A DNA stretch of 64,000 nt from assembly GCA_035695765.1 (NCBI GenBank), contig DASRRI010000074.1, positions 62,001 to 126,000 of the forward strand, written 5' to 3'. The stretch is from Dongia_A sp035695765 (GTDB lineage Bacteria; Pseudomonadota; Alphaproteobacteria; Dongiales; Dongiaceae). The stretch's first letter is position 1. Each line of letters starts with the position of its first letter. Both the position numbers and the translations under genes were made by a program. Below, piece by piece: positions 52,011 to 61,195 of this stretch. The notes below the pieces were generated by a model that was not told where the DNA came from, did not search any database, and saw nothing but the letters and a program-made list of their open reading frames with translations.

Positions 52011-53840
52011 TCAGGAGCCCGCGAACGAGTCCTCAAAGAACTCGGCCATGCGCCTGAACAAGATCTCGCGATTGCTGGCGCGATAAATGCCGTGGCCCTC
52101 ATTGTCGAAGGTTAGCAGCGTGTAGCGAATACCGGCGCGGTCAAGATCGCGCACGGCCGCGTGCGTATTTTCCGGCGAGACGTTGGTGTCCTGTATGCCG
52201 TGCACGATCATCAGCCGCCCTTTGATGCGATCGATGAAATTGCCCGGTGAGGCGTTGAAATAGCGTTCCGGCTGCTCGCGCGGGGTGCCACCCATCATCT
52301 CTTCGCTGTAGTCACGGCCATGCGGCATGCCGGTCTCGTCGTAATCGATCGCAAGCTGATACATGCCGCAGATCGGGATGGCGGCATTCACCAGGTCGGC
52401 TGACTTGGTGATCTGGAACCACGACGAATAGCCGCCATAGGAGAGGCCGACAATGCCGACGCGCCCGCGCATCCCCTTGCCTGCTGCAATCAGGCTTTCG
52501 ATACCGGTCCGGATATCATCCTGCTCGCGCCCGCCCCAGCCATCCTGCTTGATCACCTCGCGAAAGCCGCGGCCATACCCGGTCGAGCCGCGGTAATTAG
52601 GATCAAGCACGATGAAGCCCGCCGCGACCAGGAACTGGATGGAGCCGTTCACCCAATCCTCGCTATGCCAGGTCGGCCCGCCATGGATGTGGGCGATCAG
52701 GCCGCGGCTGGGACCATTCGGTTCATAGAGCCAGCCCGCAATTTCGGTCCCGTCGGTGGAGCGCCAGCGATAGGATTGCGCGGGGGCGAACCGTAATTCT
52801 GCGCCGGAAAGATGCTGCGCCGTGCGTGACAGTTCAATCATGAGCCCCGTCGCGGGATCGAACGTCACGACCTCATGCGGTGCGCGCGAGGAATAGCGTT
52901 CGCACAGCCACGGGCCGGACCGCAACTGCTCCAACGGCAACAGAGTGAAGCCGGGCAGCTCGATCCGCCTTTCTTCGCCGCTGGCCAGGTCCAGCGACGT
53001 CGCATGGAGCACGCCTTCGCGATAATCGAGGACCGCTACCGATCGCTCATCCGCGCCAACGATCGCGGTGTCGATCGATCGCACTGGATCGTCGACCAGC
53101 CAACGCAGCGTGAGCGCAGGCAAGGTCAGGAGCCCGACGCGGTCATGGCTCTCGGCTTCCGCCCAGACCAGGATGCGCTGTTCGTCGATCCAGGAGCCAT
53201 AGGCCTTGCGCGCGTCGCCGGCGCTGAAGATCTCGCGGTCCTCGCCGGTTTTCAGATCGAGCAGCCAGATCTGGCTGCCGGCGGGATGACGCTCATGGCG
53301 ATGATAGAGCACCAGCCGGCCGCTTTCGGACAGATCGGGCGCCACGTCGCTCAGGCTCTCCGACGCGCTGATGATGCGGCGCGCCCCGGTCTCGAGATCG
53401 TGCAGATAGATGCGCTGCCCGTCGATCGCGGACTTGGTCTCGTCATCCCAGCTGGCCGCATAGAGGATGGACCGCCCATCGGGCGTGAACGTGCCGCCGA
53501 AGATGTAATGGTCGCCCTGCCTCGGTGTGATTAGGCGCTGATCGCCGCTCTCCAGGTCCAGCAGGATCAAGTGGTCGTGCTCGGACGAACCTTCCGATTG
53601 CGCGAGCAGTAGCCGCTTCGCATCCGGCGAGAAGGACCGCACATAGATATGATCGGCCTCCTCCGTCAGCCGGCGCGGCGGCGCGGAGCCATCGGTCGGG
53701 GCTAGCCAGACATTGCCGGCCTCGGTCGGGCCGGTCCAGGTCCAGGCCGCCCAACGACCATCCTTGGACAGCGCCGCCTCCCAGGCTTCCGGCACGCGCG
53801 CCCAATCGTGGGCCAGCTGGGCAATGTCCGCCATGCTCAA
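52011..53840 (-). CDS. S9 family peptidase (prolyl oligopeptidase type), second of a pair
   Basis: A 609-residue serine peptidase: an N-terminal beta-propeller of WD40/TolB-like blades (about 1-350) that gates the site, then an alpha/beta-hydrolase domain. The nucleophile Ser is in IVGLSYGGYSSW near 460, the Asp in HGIQDTNVSPENT near 552 and the His in DNEGHGIYR near 585. It has no signal peptide and should act in the cytoplasm on small peptides. ATG 53840 overlaps by 4 bases the stop of the upstream paralogue. Confidence 0.92.
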   Translation of the reverse strand: MSMADIAQLAHDWARVPEAWEAALSKDGRWAAWTWTGPTEAGNVWLAPTDGSAPPRRLTEEADHIYVRSFSPDAKRLLLAQSEGSSEHDHLILLDLESGDQRLITPRQGDHYIFGGTFTPDGRSILYAASWDDETKSAIDGQRIYLHDLETGARRIISASESLSDVAPDLSESGRLVLYHRHERHPAGSQIWLLDLKTGEDREIFSAGDARKAYGSWIDEQRILVWAEAESHDRVGLLTLPALTLRWLVDDPVRSIDTAIVGADERSVAVLDYREGVLHATSLDLASGEERRIELPGFTLLPLEQLRSGPWLCERYSSRAPHEVVTFDPATGLMIELSRTAQHLSGAELRFAPAQSYRWRSTDGTEIAGWLYEPNGPSRGLIAHIHGGPTWHSEDWVNGSIQFLVAAGFIVLDPNYRGSTGYGRGFREVIKQDGWGGREQDDIRTGIESLIAAGKGMRGRVGIVGLSYGGYSSWFQITKSADLVNAAIPICGMYQLAIDYDETGMPHGRDYSEEMMGGTPREQPERYFNASPGNFIDRIKGRLMIVHGIQDTNVSPENTHAAVRDLDRAGIRYTLLTFDNEGHGIYRASNREILFRRMAEFFEDSFAGS

Positions 53841-55669
53841 ACCTCAAACGCCGCACCGAAGAAACGCGCAAGCTGCCGGCACAGGTGCTTGCGGTTCTCG
53901 GGCTTGGCAATGCCGTGGCCTTCATCCTCGAACATCAGCAGCTCGTACGGGATGCCGGCCGCATCCAGGCGCTGCCGCACGTCCGTCACGTTCTGCGGCG
54001 TGACGTTGGGATCGTTCATGCCCTGAATGATCAGCAGGCGCCCACGGATGCGGTCGACGAAGTGGATCGGAGATCGCTCGCGGTAGATCTGCGGAACCTG
54101 CGCTGGCGATCCGCCCATCATCTCTTCCGAATAGGGCCGCAGATCGGGGCGCGTGGTCTCGTAATCCACCACCAGATCCGTCATGCCGCAGATCGGCGCG
54201 GCCGCCCTGATGATCTCCGGCGGTGTTTGCGTGATCTGCCACCAGGCGGAATAGCCCCCATAGGAGGTGCCAGTCACGCCGACCTTGCCTGGCTTTGCGA
54301 TCTCCTGCGTGATCAGGGCTGCTGCGCCGCGCGCGATGTCATCCTGCTCGCGACCGCCCCAGCCATCCTGCTTGATCGAATCCTGGAACGGCAGGCCGAA
54401 GCCAGTCGAGCCGCGATAGTTGGGCTGCAGCACAGCGAAGCCGGCCGCCACCAGATACTGGATGTCCGGATCGAAGGAATCCTCAGAATGCGCGGTCGGG
54501 CCGCCATGCACCAGGATGACCGCGCCGCGCGCCATGCCCCTTGGCCGATAGAGCCAACCCTGGATTTCCAGCCCGTCGCTTGCGCGCCAACGAAAATCCT
54601 CGGCTGCCGCTAGCTCCGATGGCGAGATAGCGCGATCCGGCAGATCCGAAAGGACGGCCAGCGCCCTGCGATCCTGGAGGACCAGCCGCATCGGATGGCG
54701 CGCGTCATAGTGATAGCAGACCCACGCTCCATCCGATGCGGGCGCGATCGGCAGCAGCGTTCCATCCGCTTTGGGAAACGGCGTGCGCTCGCCGCTGACG
54801 GGATCGAGCAAGCTCGACAGGTCACGAGCGGACTTGGTCTCGGTCACCACGATGCGATCCGCGCCCATCGGCCAATGCGCGCTGGCGATCTGCAACGCTG
54901 GATCGTCGATCAGCCAGCGCACAGCTTCGGTCCCGATCTCCAGCAGGCCGATCCGGCGATGATCGCCTGCCTCCGCCGTCACGACGATGTGCCTGCTGTC
55001 CGGCGCCCACAAACCCTCCGCCTTCCGAGCGTCGCCGACATTCAGAATCTCGCGGTCGTCCTTCCCGTCGATCCCGACCAGCCAGAGCTGGCGCCCGGCT
55101 GGATTGCGGTCCTTGCGGTGATAGAGCACCTGCTTGCCATCCGGCGACAGGCGCGGCATCACGCGCGCCGCCCGCCTGAGATGCGCCAGCGCCACACGGT
55201 CGCCCGTGGCGATCTCTTGGCGATAGATGACGTGCGTCTCGATTTCGAGCCCCGTCGTGGGATCGCGGTTGGCGGCATAAATGAGGAACCGGCCCGATGG
55301 ATCGATCTGGCCGCCATTGATGTAATAGTCGGGCCGTTCCTCGGTCAGCGGCCGGGCCGTTCCATCGAGTGCGATCTGGCTGAGGCCCACGCGCTCATCG
55401 CCGTCGCGCGATTGGCCGAGGATCACCGAGCCGGAATCCGGCGCCCAGAAAAACCAGTCGCAGTCGCGGTCATTGGCGACCCAGGCTTGAGGCGCCGCAC
55501 TGCCGTCGGTCGGCGCCTGCCAGAGCTGCGTGGTCGGGCCGAGATTGCCGGCGATCCAGGCGACCCGCCTGCCATCGGGCGACAGGCGCGCGCCCCAGGC
55601 CTCGCTCACGCGGAACAGACGATCCAGGAATGGCTCAAGCGATTCAATATCGATCATGAAAATCCGCAA
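53837..55669 (-). CDS. S9 family peptidase (prolyl oligopeptidase type), first of a pair
   Basis: A 610-residue paralogue of the next gene, with the same propeller plus hydrolase layout. The triad is Ser in VTGTSYGGYSAWW near 465, Asp in GMNDPNVTPQN near 560 and His in EDEGHGIAKPEN near 592. It starts directly after the stop of the truncated dipeptide-transporter ATPase (ATG 55669, or ATG 55657 four codons later), so both peptidases belonged to a peptide import and digestion operon. With that transporter broken, they may now depend on other peptide uptake or on read-through from the promoter before the binding-protein fragment. Confidence 0.92.
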   Translation of the reverse strand: MRIFMIDIESLEPFLDRLFRVSEAWGARLSPDGRRVAWIAGNLGPTTQLWQAPTDGSAAPQAWVANDRDCDWFFWAPDSGSVILGQSRDGDERVGLSQIALDGTARPLTEERPDYYINGGQIDPSGRFLIYAANRDPTTGLEIETHVIYRQEIATGDRVALAHLRRAARVMPRLSPDGKQVLYHRKDRNPAGRQLWLVGIDGKDDREILNVGDARKAEGLWAPDSRHIVVTAEAGDHRRIGLLEIGTEAVRWLIDDPALQIASAHWPMGADRIVVTETKSARDLSSLLDPVSGERTPFPKADGTLLPIAPASDGAWVCYHYDARHPMRLVLQDRRALAVLSDLPDRAISPSELAAAEDFRWRASDGLEIQGWLYRPRGMARGAVILVHGGPTAHSEDSFDPDIQYLVAAGFAVLQPNYRGSTGFGLPFQDSIKQDGWGGREQDDIARGAAALITQEIAKPGKVGVTGTSYGGYSAWWQITQTPPEIIRAAAPICGMTDLVVDYETTRPDLRPYSEEMMGGSPAQVPQIYRERSPIHFVDRIRGRLLIIQGMNDPNVTPQNVTDVRQRLDAAGIPYELLMFEDEGHGIAKPENRKHLCRQLARFFGAAFEV

Positions 55670-56383
55670 TCAGAGAAAATGACAGGCGACCAATCGGCCG
55701 TCAGCGCGCGGCGCCAAGGGCGGCTCGCTAGACTGGCACAGATCGGTCGCCATGGGACAGCGTGTACAGAACCGGCACCCCGCCGGTGGATCGAGGGGCG
55801 ACGGCAGATCGCCCTGCAGCGTTACCCGCTCGCGCGCCCGCTCCGCTTTCGGGTCGGGCAGTGGAATGGCGGAGATCAGCGCCTTGGAATAAGGATGCAT
55901 GGGATTGGCGTAGAACGCGTCGCGCTCCCCGATTTCCATGATCTTGCCGAGATAGAGCACCATCACGCGATGGCTGATATGCCGCACCACCGACAGATTG
56001 TGCGAGATGAAGAGCAGAGAGAGGCCCAGCTCGGCCTGCAGCTTGCGCAGCAGATTGATGATCTGGGCCTGGATCGAGACATCGAGCGCAGAGACCGGCT
56101 CGTCGCAGATGATGAGCTTCGGCCGCAGGATCATGGCGCGTGCGATGCCGATGCGCTGGCACTGCCCGCCGGAGAATTCGTGCGGATAACGGCGCATCAT
56201 CTCGGGAGCGAGACCCACCTGCGCCATCGCTTCCTTCACGCGCGCATCCAGCTCGGCCTTCTTGAGTTCCGAATGAAAGGTCTTCAGCGGACGTGCGATG
56301 ATAGCGCCGACCGTCATGCGCGGATCAAGCGAAGCGAGCGGGTCCTGGAAGATGATCTGCAGCTCGCGCCGCGCCTTGCGCAA
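55670..56383 (-). pseudogene. Dipeptide ABC transporter ATPase, 5' truncated (DppF/OppF-like)
   Basis: About 237 residues equal to the C-terminal two-thirds of a DppF-type ATPase. The Q-loop (LQIIFQDPLASLDPRMTVG), signature FSGGQCQRIGIARAM, Walker B KLIICDEPVSALD, H-loop FISHNLSVV and the oligopeptide-type C-terminal CRFCTRCP Cys cluster are intact. The first 90-110 residues, including Walker A, are missing: just upstream the sequence changes to a binding-protein gene in another frame. The only start candidate is an internal TTG at 56383. Without Walker A the product cannot hydrolyse ATP. Either a deletion or an assembly join explains it. Confidence 0.85.
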
Positions 56384-56933
56384 GGTCGCCGAGGTAGAGC
56401 ATGTTCGGCTGGGGCGCCTTCAGCTTCATGACGATGGTCTTGTCGTCGGGCGCGCTGATCCCGACCGTTTTCGGATCGCCCTTCTCCTTCGCGTCGATGA
56501 ATTCCTGGCCACCGATCAGCGGCACCAGCGAACTGAAGTAGTAGGCGCGCGGCGACGCGGTCTTGGCGTCAAGCTGGCGGATCACGCCGTTGACGTAGTC
56601 CTGGGCCACCAGCGGATCGCCATTCGACCATTTGAGGCCATCGCGCAGATGGAACGTCCAGGTGAGGCCGTCGTCGCTGGTCTCCCATTTCTCTGCGGCG
56701 CCGGCGCCTATTTCGCCCTTCGCATCGCTGGCCGTCAGACCTTCGTAGATGTCGTCCTGGATCCATCCTTCGCGCGCCCCGAAGTTCATGTGCGGGTCGA
56801 GCGTATCCGGCGATGAGCCGAACCCTCGGTTGAGCACAGTCTCGGCCGAAGCCGGTGTAATGGCGATCGCGGTTGCGATGATCGCCGCGCCCAGCAAGCC
56901 TTTGCCGAGCCCGCGCGCGAACAATTTTCCCAT
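56325..56933 (-). pseudogene. Peptide ABC transporter binding protein, N-terminal fragment (DppA/OppA-like)
   Basis: 202 residues: signal peptide (about 1-30, ending PASA), then the normal start of a family 5 binding protein (TVLNRGFGSSPDTLDPHMN, IQDDIYEGLTASDAKGEI, WTFHLRDGLKWSNGDPLVAQDYVN). After PNMLYLGDL near residue 184 the reading frame runs into ATPase sequence and stops 18 residues later. A full member has about 500-540 residues. ATG 56933 has a very good GGGAGGG box, so the fragment is probably still expressed. The missing part and the permeases between it and the ATPase amount to about 4-4.5 kb by typical gene lengths. Confidence 0.85.
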
Positions 56934-57027
56934 GATTTCCCTCCCTGTGATTCCGGTCTCACGCCGCTGGGCTTATGTTGCCCTTGATCTTTTTTCCGGC
57001 CAAGCTCCCGCCGGACTTAGTGCGGAG

Positions 57028-57037
57028 CTGTATACAG
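57028..57037. promoter_or_regulatory. CTGTATACAG palindrome in the divergent control region
   Basis: A perfect 10-bp palindrome with the GTATAC core also found in the 24-bp site at 49772-49795. It lies 61 bases before the aminotransferase and 95 bases from the binding-protein fragment, in the 164-base divergent space. TTGACA follows at 57039-57044 without a visible -10. It may be a GntR-type operator. Confidence 0.4.
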
Positions 57038-57097
57038 GTTGACAGTAGCCCACGGTCCGCGCCGGCGGCAAGACCAATCCTAAACAGGACTGATTTC

Positions 57098-58405
57098 ATG
57101 AATATCAGCTTAGACAGTGCGCTGAACGAGGCGGAGAGCCGCTACGTTTCCGCCAATCCCAAGAGCGCCGCACGCCATTCCGCGGCACGATCCTCCATGC
57201 CCGGCGGGAATACGCGCACGGTCCTGCACTACTCACCGTTCCCCCTTGCCTGGGCCAAAGGCGAAGGGGCGCACCTCACCGACCTCGACGGCCACGATTA
57301 TACCGACTTCCTCGGCGAATATTCCGCGGGGCTCTATGGCCACTCCAATCCGCTGATCCTGGCAGCGATCCGCGAAGCGCTGGAGGGCGGCATCGTCCTC
57401 GGAGGACCCAATCAATACGAAGCGGACCTCGCGTCGATGATCCGCGACCGCTTCCCGTCGATCCAACTCCTGCGCTTCTGCAATTCAGGGACCGAGGCGA
57501 ACGTGTTCGCGATCCAGACCGCGCGCGCCGCGACCGGAAAGCCGGCGATCCTGACCTTCGAAGGCGGCTATCACGGCGGCGTGCTCTATTTCCGCAAAGG
57601 CGGTGCGCCGCTCAATCTGCCGATCCAGACCTTCAGCGCCACTTATAACGATGCGGATGGGGTCCAGGAAAAGATCCGCACCCACGCCCACGAACTGGCA
57701 GCGGTGATCGTCGAGCCGATGATGGGCGGCGCTGGATGCATCCCGGCGGAACGAGACTTCCTGGTCGCGCTGCGCCGCGCCTGCACCGAGCACAACGTCA
57801 TCCTGATCTTCGACGAGGTGATGACCTCGCGTCTCTCGACGGGCGGCTATCAGGCGATGGTTGGCATCACCCCCGACATGACCACGCTCGGCAAATATCT
57901 GGGCGGCGGCATGAGCTTCGGCGCATTCGGCGGGCGCATGGACCTGATGGCGCGCTTCGATCCCGACCGCGCCGATGCCTGGCCCCATGCCGGCACCTTC
58001 AACAACAACGTGCTCAGCATGGCGGCTGGCCTCACCGGCCTCAAGAAACTGCTGAACGGCAACGCGATCGGCAGGCTCAATAAGAAGGGCGACAAGCTGC
58101 GCCAGGCGATCAACGACGTGGCAAGGCGCCATGATGTGGGCCTCAAGGCGACTGGTGCCGGATCGTTCGTGGGGATGCATTTCACCCGCGATGAGATTCG
58201 CCGTCCCGGCGACCTCGACCCCGCCGATGCCGACCGCCGCACCAAGCTGCAGAACCTGATGCATCTCGACCTGATCGCAGCGGGGCAATTCTACGCGCGC
58301 CGCGGCTTCATCGCCTTGATGCTGCCGGTCACCGATGGGGAGATCGACACATTCGCCGGCGCAGTCGAGGAGTTCGTGACCTCGCGGAAGTCGTTGCTGC
58401 AGTAG
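57098..58405 (+). CDS. Class III aminotransferase, glutamate-1-semialdehyde aminomutase-like
   Basis: A 435-residue PLP enzyme. HSAARSSMPGGNTRT near residue 30 and DYTDFLGEYSAGLYGH near 68 are typical of the HemL-like branch of class III aminotransferases. The Gly-rich PLP loop is NSGTEANVFAIQTARA near 130, the catalytic Asp is in ILIFDEVMTSRLSTGGYQ near 237 and the PLP lysine in TTLGKYLGGG near 267. True HemL is unlikely since it stands alone beside peptide genes; a transaminase of an amino acid or amine is more probable. ATG 57098 is chosen because the residues before it lack family character. It is divergent from the broken peptide transporter. Confidence 0.87.
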   Translation: MNISLDSALNEAESRYVSANPKSAARHSAARSSMPGGNTRTVLHYSPFPLAWAKGEGAHLTDLDGHDYTDFLGEYSAGLYGHSNPLILAAIREALEGGIVLGGPNQYEADLASMIRDRFPSIQLLRFCNSGTEANVFAIQTARAATGKPAILTFEGGYHGGVLYFRKGGAPLNLPIQTFSATYNDADGVQEKIRTHAHELAAVIVEPMMGGAGCIPAERDFLVALRRACTEHNVILIFDEVMTSRLSTGGYQAMVGITPDMTTLGKYLGGGMSFGAFGGRMDLMARFDPDRADAWPHAGTFNNNVLSMAAGLTGLKKLLNGNAIGRLNKKGDKLRQAINDVARRHDVGLKATGAGSFVGMHFTRDEIRRPGDLDPADADRRTKLQNLMHLDLIAAGQFYARRGFIALMLPVTDGEIDTFAGAVEEFVTSRKSLLQ

Positions 58406-58414
58406 CAACGCCAC

Positions 58415-58909
58415 ATGCCGGGGATTCACATTCGGGAGTTTGCCGAAAGTGACTGGCCGCAGATATGGCCGATCATCCGCGAAGTAGTCCAAGCCGAGGA
58501 GTGGTTTGCGTACGACCCGTCCATGACGGAGGCGCAAGCGCATGACATGTGGATTGAGAGGCCACCAGGGCTGACGGTTGTTGCGCTGGATGGCAGCCTC
58601 ATCCTTGGCACGGTCAAGATGGGGCCGAACCGACCGGGTCCCGGATCGCACGTGTCGACCGCAAGCTTCATGGTCGCCGCCGATGCCCGCGGACGCGGCG
58701 TCGGCACCGCTCTTTGCCAGTTCGCGCTGGAGTGGGCACGGCAAGGCGGATACGCCGGCATGCAGTTCAACGCCGTCGTCGAGACGAATCGTTCGGCCAT
58801 CGCGCTCTACGAGCGCCTGGGCTTCAGCATCGTCGGAACGGTGCCCGGCGCCTTTGCGCATCGGATGCTCGGCCGCGTGGCCCTGCACGTCATGTATCGC
58901 GCGTTCTAA
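58415..58909 (+). CDS. GNAT family N-acetyltransferase
   Basis: A 164-residue acyl-CoA N-acyltransferase. ADARGRGVGTALCQFALEWA near residue 90 is the acetyl-CoA-binding motif A, and NRSAIALYERLGFSIVGT near 127 is motif B. IREFAESDWPQIWPIIREVV at the start is the usual RimL/PhnO-like beginning. It follows the aminotransferase after 9 bases, so both may act on the same amine or amino acid. Its stop overlaps by 4 bases the stop of the convergent thiQ gene. Confidence 0.88.
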   Translation: MPGIHIREFAESDWPQIWPIIREVVQAEEWFAYDPSMTEAQAHDMWIERPPGLTVVALDGSLILGTVKMGPNRPGPGSHVSTASFMVAADARGRGVGTALCQFALEWARQGGYAGMQFNAVVETNRSAIALYERLGFSIVGTVPGAFAHRMLGRVALHVMYRAF

Positions 58910-59613
58910 CTTCCAAGATACGCACGCACCTCCGGCATCGCGGAGCCCAGCACGCGTTCGGTTTCATCCAGCAGCACCACGCGCCCGGCGTGGACGAAGG
59001 CCGTGCGGCCGCCGGCGTGGCGCGCATCGCCGGGATCGTGCGTCACCATCAGGACAGTGAGGCCGAGCCGCGCCTGAAGCGCGCGCACCAAATCCAGCAT
59101 CTCGCGCCGCAATCCAGGGCCAACCGCGGCGAACGGTTCGTCCAGCAGCAGGATGGGACGATGCCGCACCAGGCAGCGCGCGATCGCGGCGCGCTGGCGT
59201 TCGCCACCGGACAGCTGGCCGGGCAACCGGTGCTCCATCCCGCCCAGCCCGACATCGGCCAGCGACTGGCGGACTTCCGCACGCTGGGCCTCGCTCAAAC
59301 GCAGGTTGGGATCGATGCCGAGCGCCACATTCCGCTCGACACTGAGATGCGCGAAGAGATTGTGATCCTGGAACAAGGTCGTGCAAGGCCGCTCCGCCGG
59401 TGCGAGCGAGGTGATGTCAAGGCCGTCGACCAGCACCTGCCCTTTGGCCGGTCGCTCGAATCCGCCGATCAAGGAGAGCAGCGTGCTCTTGCCGGCGCCG
59501 GAAGGGCCGATGATCGACAGGAACGTGCCACGCTCGACCGTGAGGTCAAACTGCATCGCCATATCTTCGTAGTGGAAGGCAAGCCCTCTGACCTCAAGGT
59601 GCAGCACGGCCAC
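58906..59613 (-). CDS. thiQ: Thiamine ABC transporter ATP-binding protein
   Basis: A 235-residue ATPase. Walker A is IGPSGAGKST near residue 36, the Q-loop TLFQDHNLFAHLSV near 81, signature LSGGERQRAAIARCL near 132, Walker B ILLLDEPFAAVGP near 151 and the H-loop VTHDPGDA near 186. Length and the short C terminus without TOBE domain match ThiQ. The start is a GTG at 59613 overlapping thiP by 20 bases; a second GTG two codons later is possible. It is the last gene of the TPP-controlled thiBPQ operon. Confidence 0.9.
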   Translation of the reverse strand: MAVLHLEVRGLAFHYEDMAMQFDLTVERGTFLSIIGPSGAGKSTLLSLIGGFERPAKGQVLVDGLDITSLAPAERPCTTLFQDHNLFAHLSVERNVALGIDPNLRLSEAQRAEVRQSLADVGLGGMEHRLPGQLSGGERQRAAIARCLVRHRPILLLDEPFAAVGPGLRREMLDLVRALQARLGLTVLMVTHDPGDARHAGGRTAFVHAGRVVLLDETERVLGSAMPEVRAYLGS

Positions 59614-61195
59614 CTACCAGGCGCTCGATCACTTGATAGAGCGCGAAGATTAGCAGCATCAGCAAGGCTGCCGTCGCCGCGGCGCCGCTCATGCGATAGG
59701 CGCCGAGCTGGTCGTAGAGCAACAAGGTCAGATTGCGCAGCCGCGCATCGCCGAACAATCCGATGCCGACCAGATCGCCCAGCGCCATCGCCGCCGCCAT
59801 GGCAAGCGCAGTTCCGATGCTGGGCCGCAGGATCGGCCAGTCGATCAGCCGCCAGCGCGACCATCCGACGATGCCGAGCGCGCGGCACAGATGATCATGC
59901 CGCGCCCGCGCGCGCTCGATGGCCGGGCGCAGGATCGCCGCCGCGAATGGAACAGTCATGATCGCGTTGAGCAATACGATGCCGACGATCGCGCGCGGCA
60001 TGCCAACCAGCGCGAGGCGCAGGATCAGAAAACAGCCTAGGCCAAGCGCCATCGGCGAGACCGCGATCGGCAGGATGAGCGCTCCCCGCAACACTGCACG
60101 CCCCGTGCGCGCCGAAGCCAGCACCATCGGCAAGGCAATCAGCAGCGAGAGCGCGGCCGCCGGGACAGCGAGCCCGATGCTGGTCGCGGTCGCCCGCACC
60201 ACCAGGCGCCAATTCAGCGCGGCGTGAACGAGGCCATCCAATCCATCGGTCAAGGTCGCGGCCACCGGTCCTGCCAGCAACAACGCAGCGGCGCCGATCA
60301 GCAGCGCATCCAGCAGTCGCGCGCCGAACTTGCGTTGCCCCCAATCCTGTTCCCTGGTGCGCCAGCCGCTGCCGATCGCGGCATCGCCGATCGCGCCTTG
60401 CGCCAACGCCAGACAAACGAGATTGAGTGCGAGGCCACCCAGTGCCAGCACAGCGGCCTTCGGCGGATCGAATTCGAACCGCAGGGCTTCGAACACCGCT
60501 ACTTCAAAGGTCGCAGCACCCGGCCCGCCGCCGAGCGCCAGCACGATCGCGAAGCTGCCGACGCACAGCATGAAGATGGTCGCGGCTGCGTGCGGCAGAT
60601 AGCGTCGCAGCATCGGCCATTCGATCAGGCGAAAAACCGACCAACTCGACATGCCGAGTTGCGCCGAGAGGCGCCAGCTTTCCACAGGAATCGAGTGCCA
60701 GCCTGGCAGCAGCAGGCGCACCGCCAATGGCAGATTGAAGAACACATGCGCCAGCACGACGCCACCCATCCCGTAGATATCGGGCTTCGCTTCCGTCCCC
60801 GCAGCCGCGAGCGCGCGCGCCAGCCAGCCATTCTGGCCATAGACCGCGATGATGCCGAACACTGCCACCAGCGACGGCAGCACGATGGGCAGCGACATAA
60901 ATCCCAGCAGCGCCCGGCGTCCGGGAAAACTGGTCTCTCGGGCGAAGGCGCGCGCCACCAGCACGCCCAACACCGCGGACAGCAGCGTCGAGAGGCACGC
61001 CTGGATCAGCGTGAAGCGCAGGATGTGCCGAACATAGGCGCTGCTCAGCAGCGCGCCGATCTCCGCCTCGCCCGCTTGCGCGAACAGCATGAGCAGCGCT
61101 GCGCCGACCAGGATGGCCAGCAGCAGCGCAACACTCACGCCGAGCGCATCCGCGCCGATGACTGGGCGGACTATTGCCCGGCGTTGTTCAGCCAT
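59594..61195 (-). CDS. thiP: Thiamine ABC transporter permease
   Basis: A 533-residue double-length permease of about twelve transmembrane helices with two EAA loops: SAQLGMSSWSVFRLIEWPMLRRYLP near residue 180 and CRALGIVGWSRWRLIDWPILRPSIG near 455. The internal duplication and length match ThiP. It imports thiamine or thiamine pyrophosphate together with ThiB and ThiQ. Its ATG overlaps the end of thiB by about 25 bases. Confidence 0.93.
   Translation of the reverse strand: MAEQRRAIVRPVIGADALGVSVALLLAILVGAALLMLFAQAGEAEIGALLSSAYVRHILRFTLIQACLSTLLSAVLGVLVARAFARETSFPGRRALLGFMSLPIVLPSLVAVFGIIAVYGQNGWLARALAAAGTEAKPDIYGMGGVVLAHVFFNLPLAVRLLLPGWHSIPVESWRLSAQLGMSSWSVFRLIEWPMLRRYLPHAAATIFMLCVGSFAIVLALGGGPGAATFEVAVFEALRFEFDPPKAAVLALGGLALNLVCLALAQGAIGDAAIGSGWRTREQDWGQRKFGARLLDALLIGAAALLLAGPVAATLTDGLDGLVHAALNWRLVVRATATSIGLAVPAAALSLLIALPMVLASARTGRAVLRGALILPIAVSPMALGLGCFLILRLALVGMPRAIVGIVLLNAIMTVPFAAAILRPAIERARARHDHLCRALGIVGWSRWRLIDWPILRPSIGTALAMAAAMALGDLVGIGLFGDARLRNLTLLLYDQLGAYRMSGAAATAALLMLLIFALYQVIERLVGGRAAP

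Noticed and set aside
57098..58405. Calling the class III aminotransferase hemL
   Set aside because: It is HemL-like, but stands with peptide and acetyltransferase genes rather than a heme locus, and the C5 pathway is not typical of Alphaproteobacteria, which use HemA (ALA synthase).
57485..58888. A minus-strand open frame of 467 codons opposite the aminotransferase and GNAT genes
   Set aside because: It spans two well-supported plus-strand genes and is His/Arg-rich antisense sequence.
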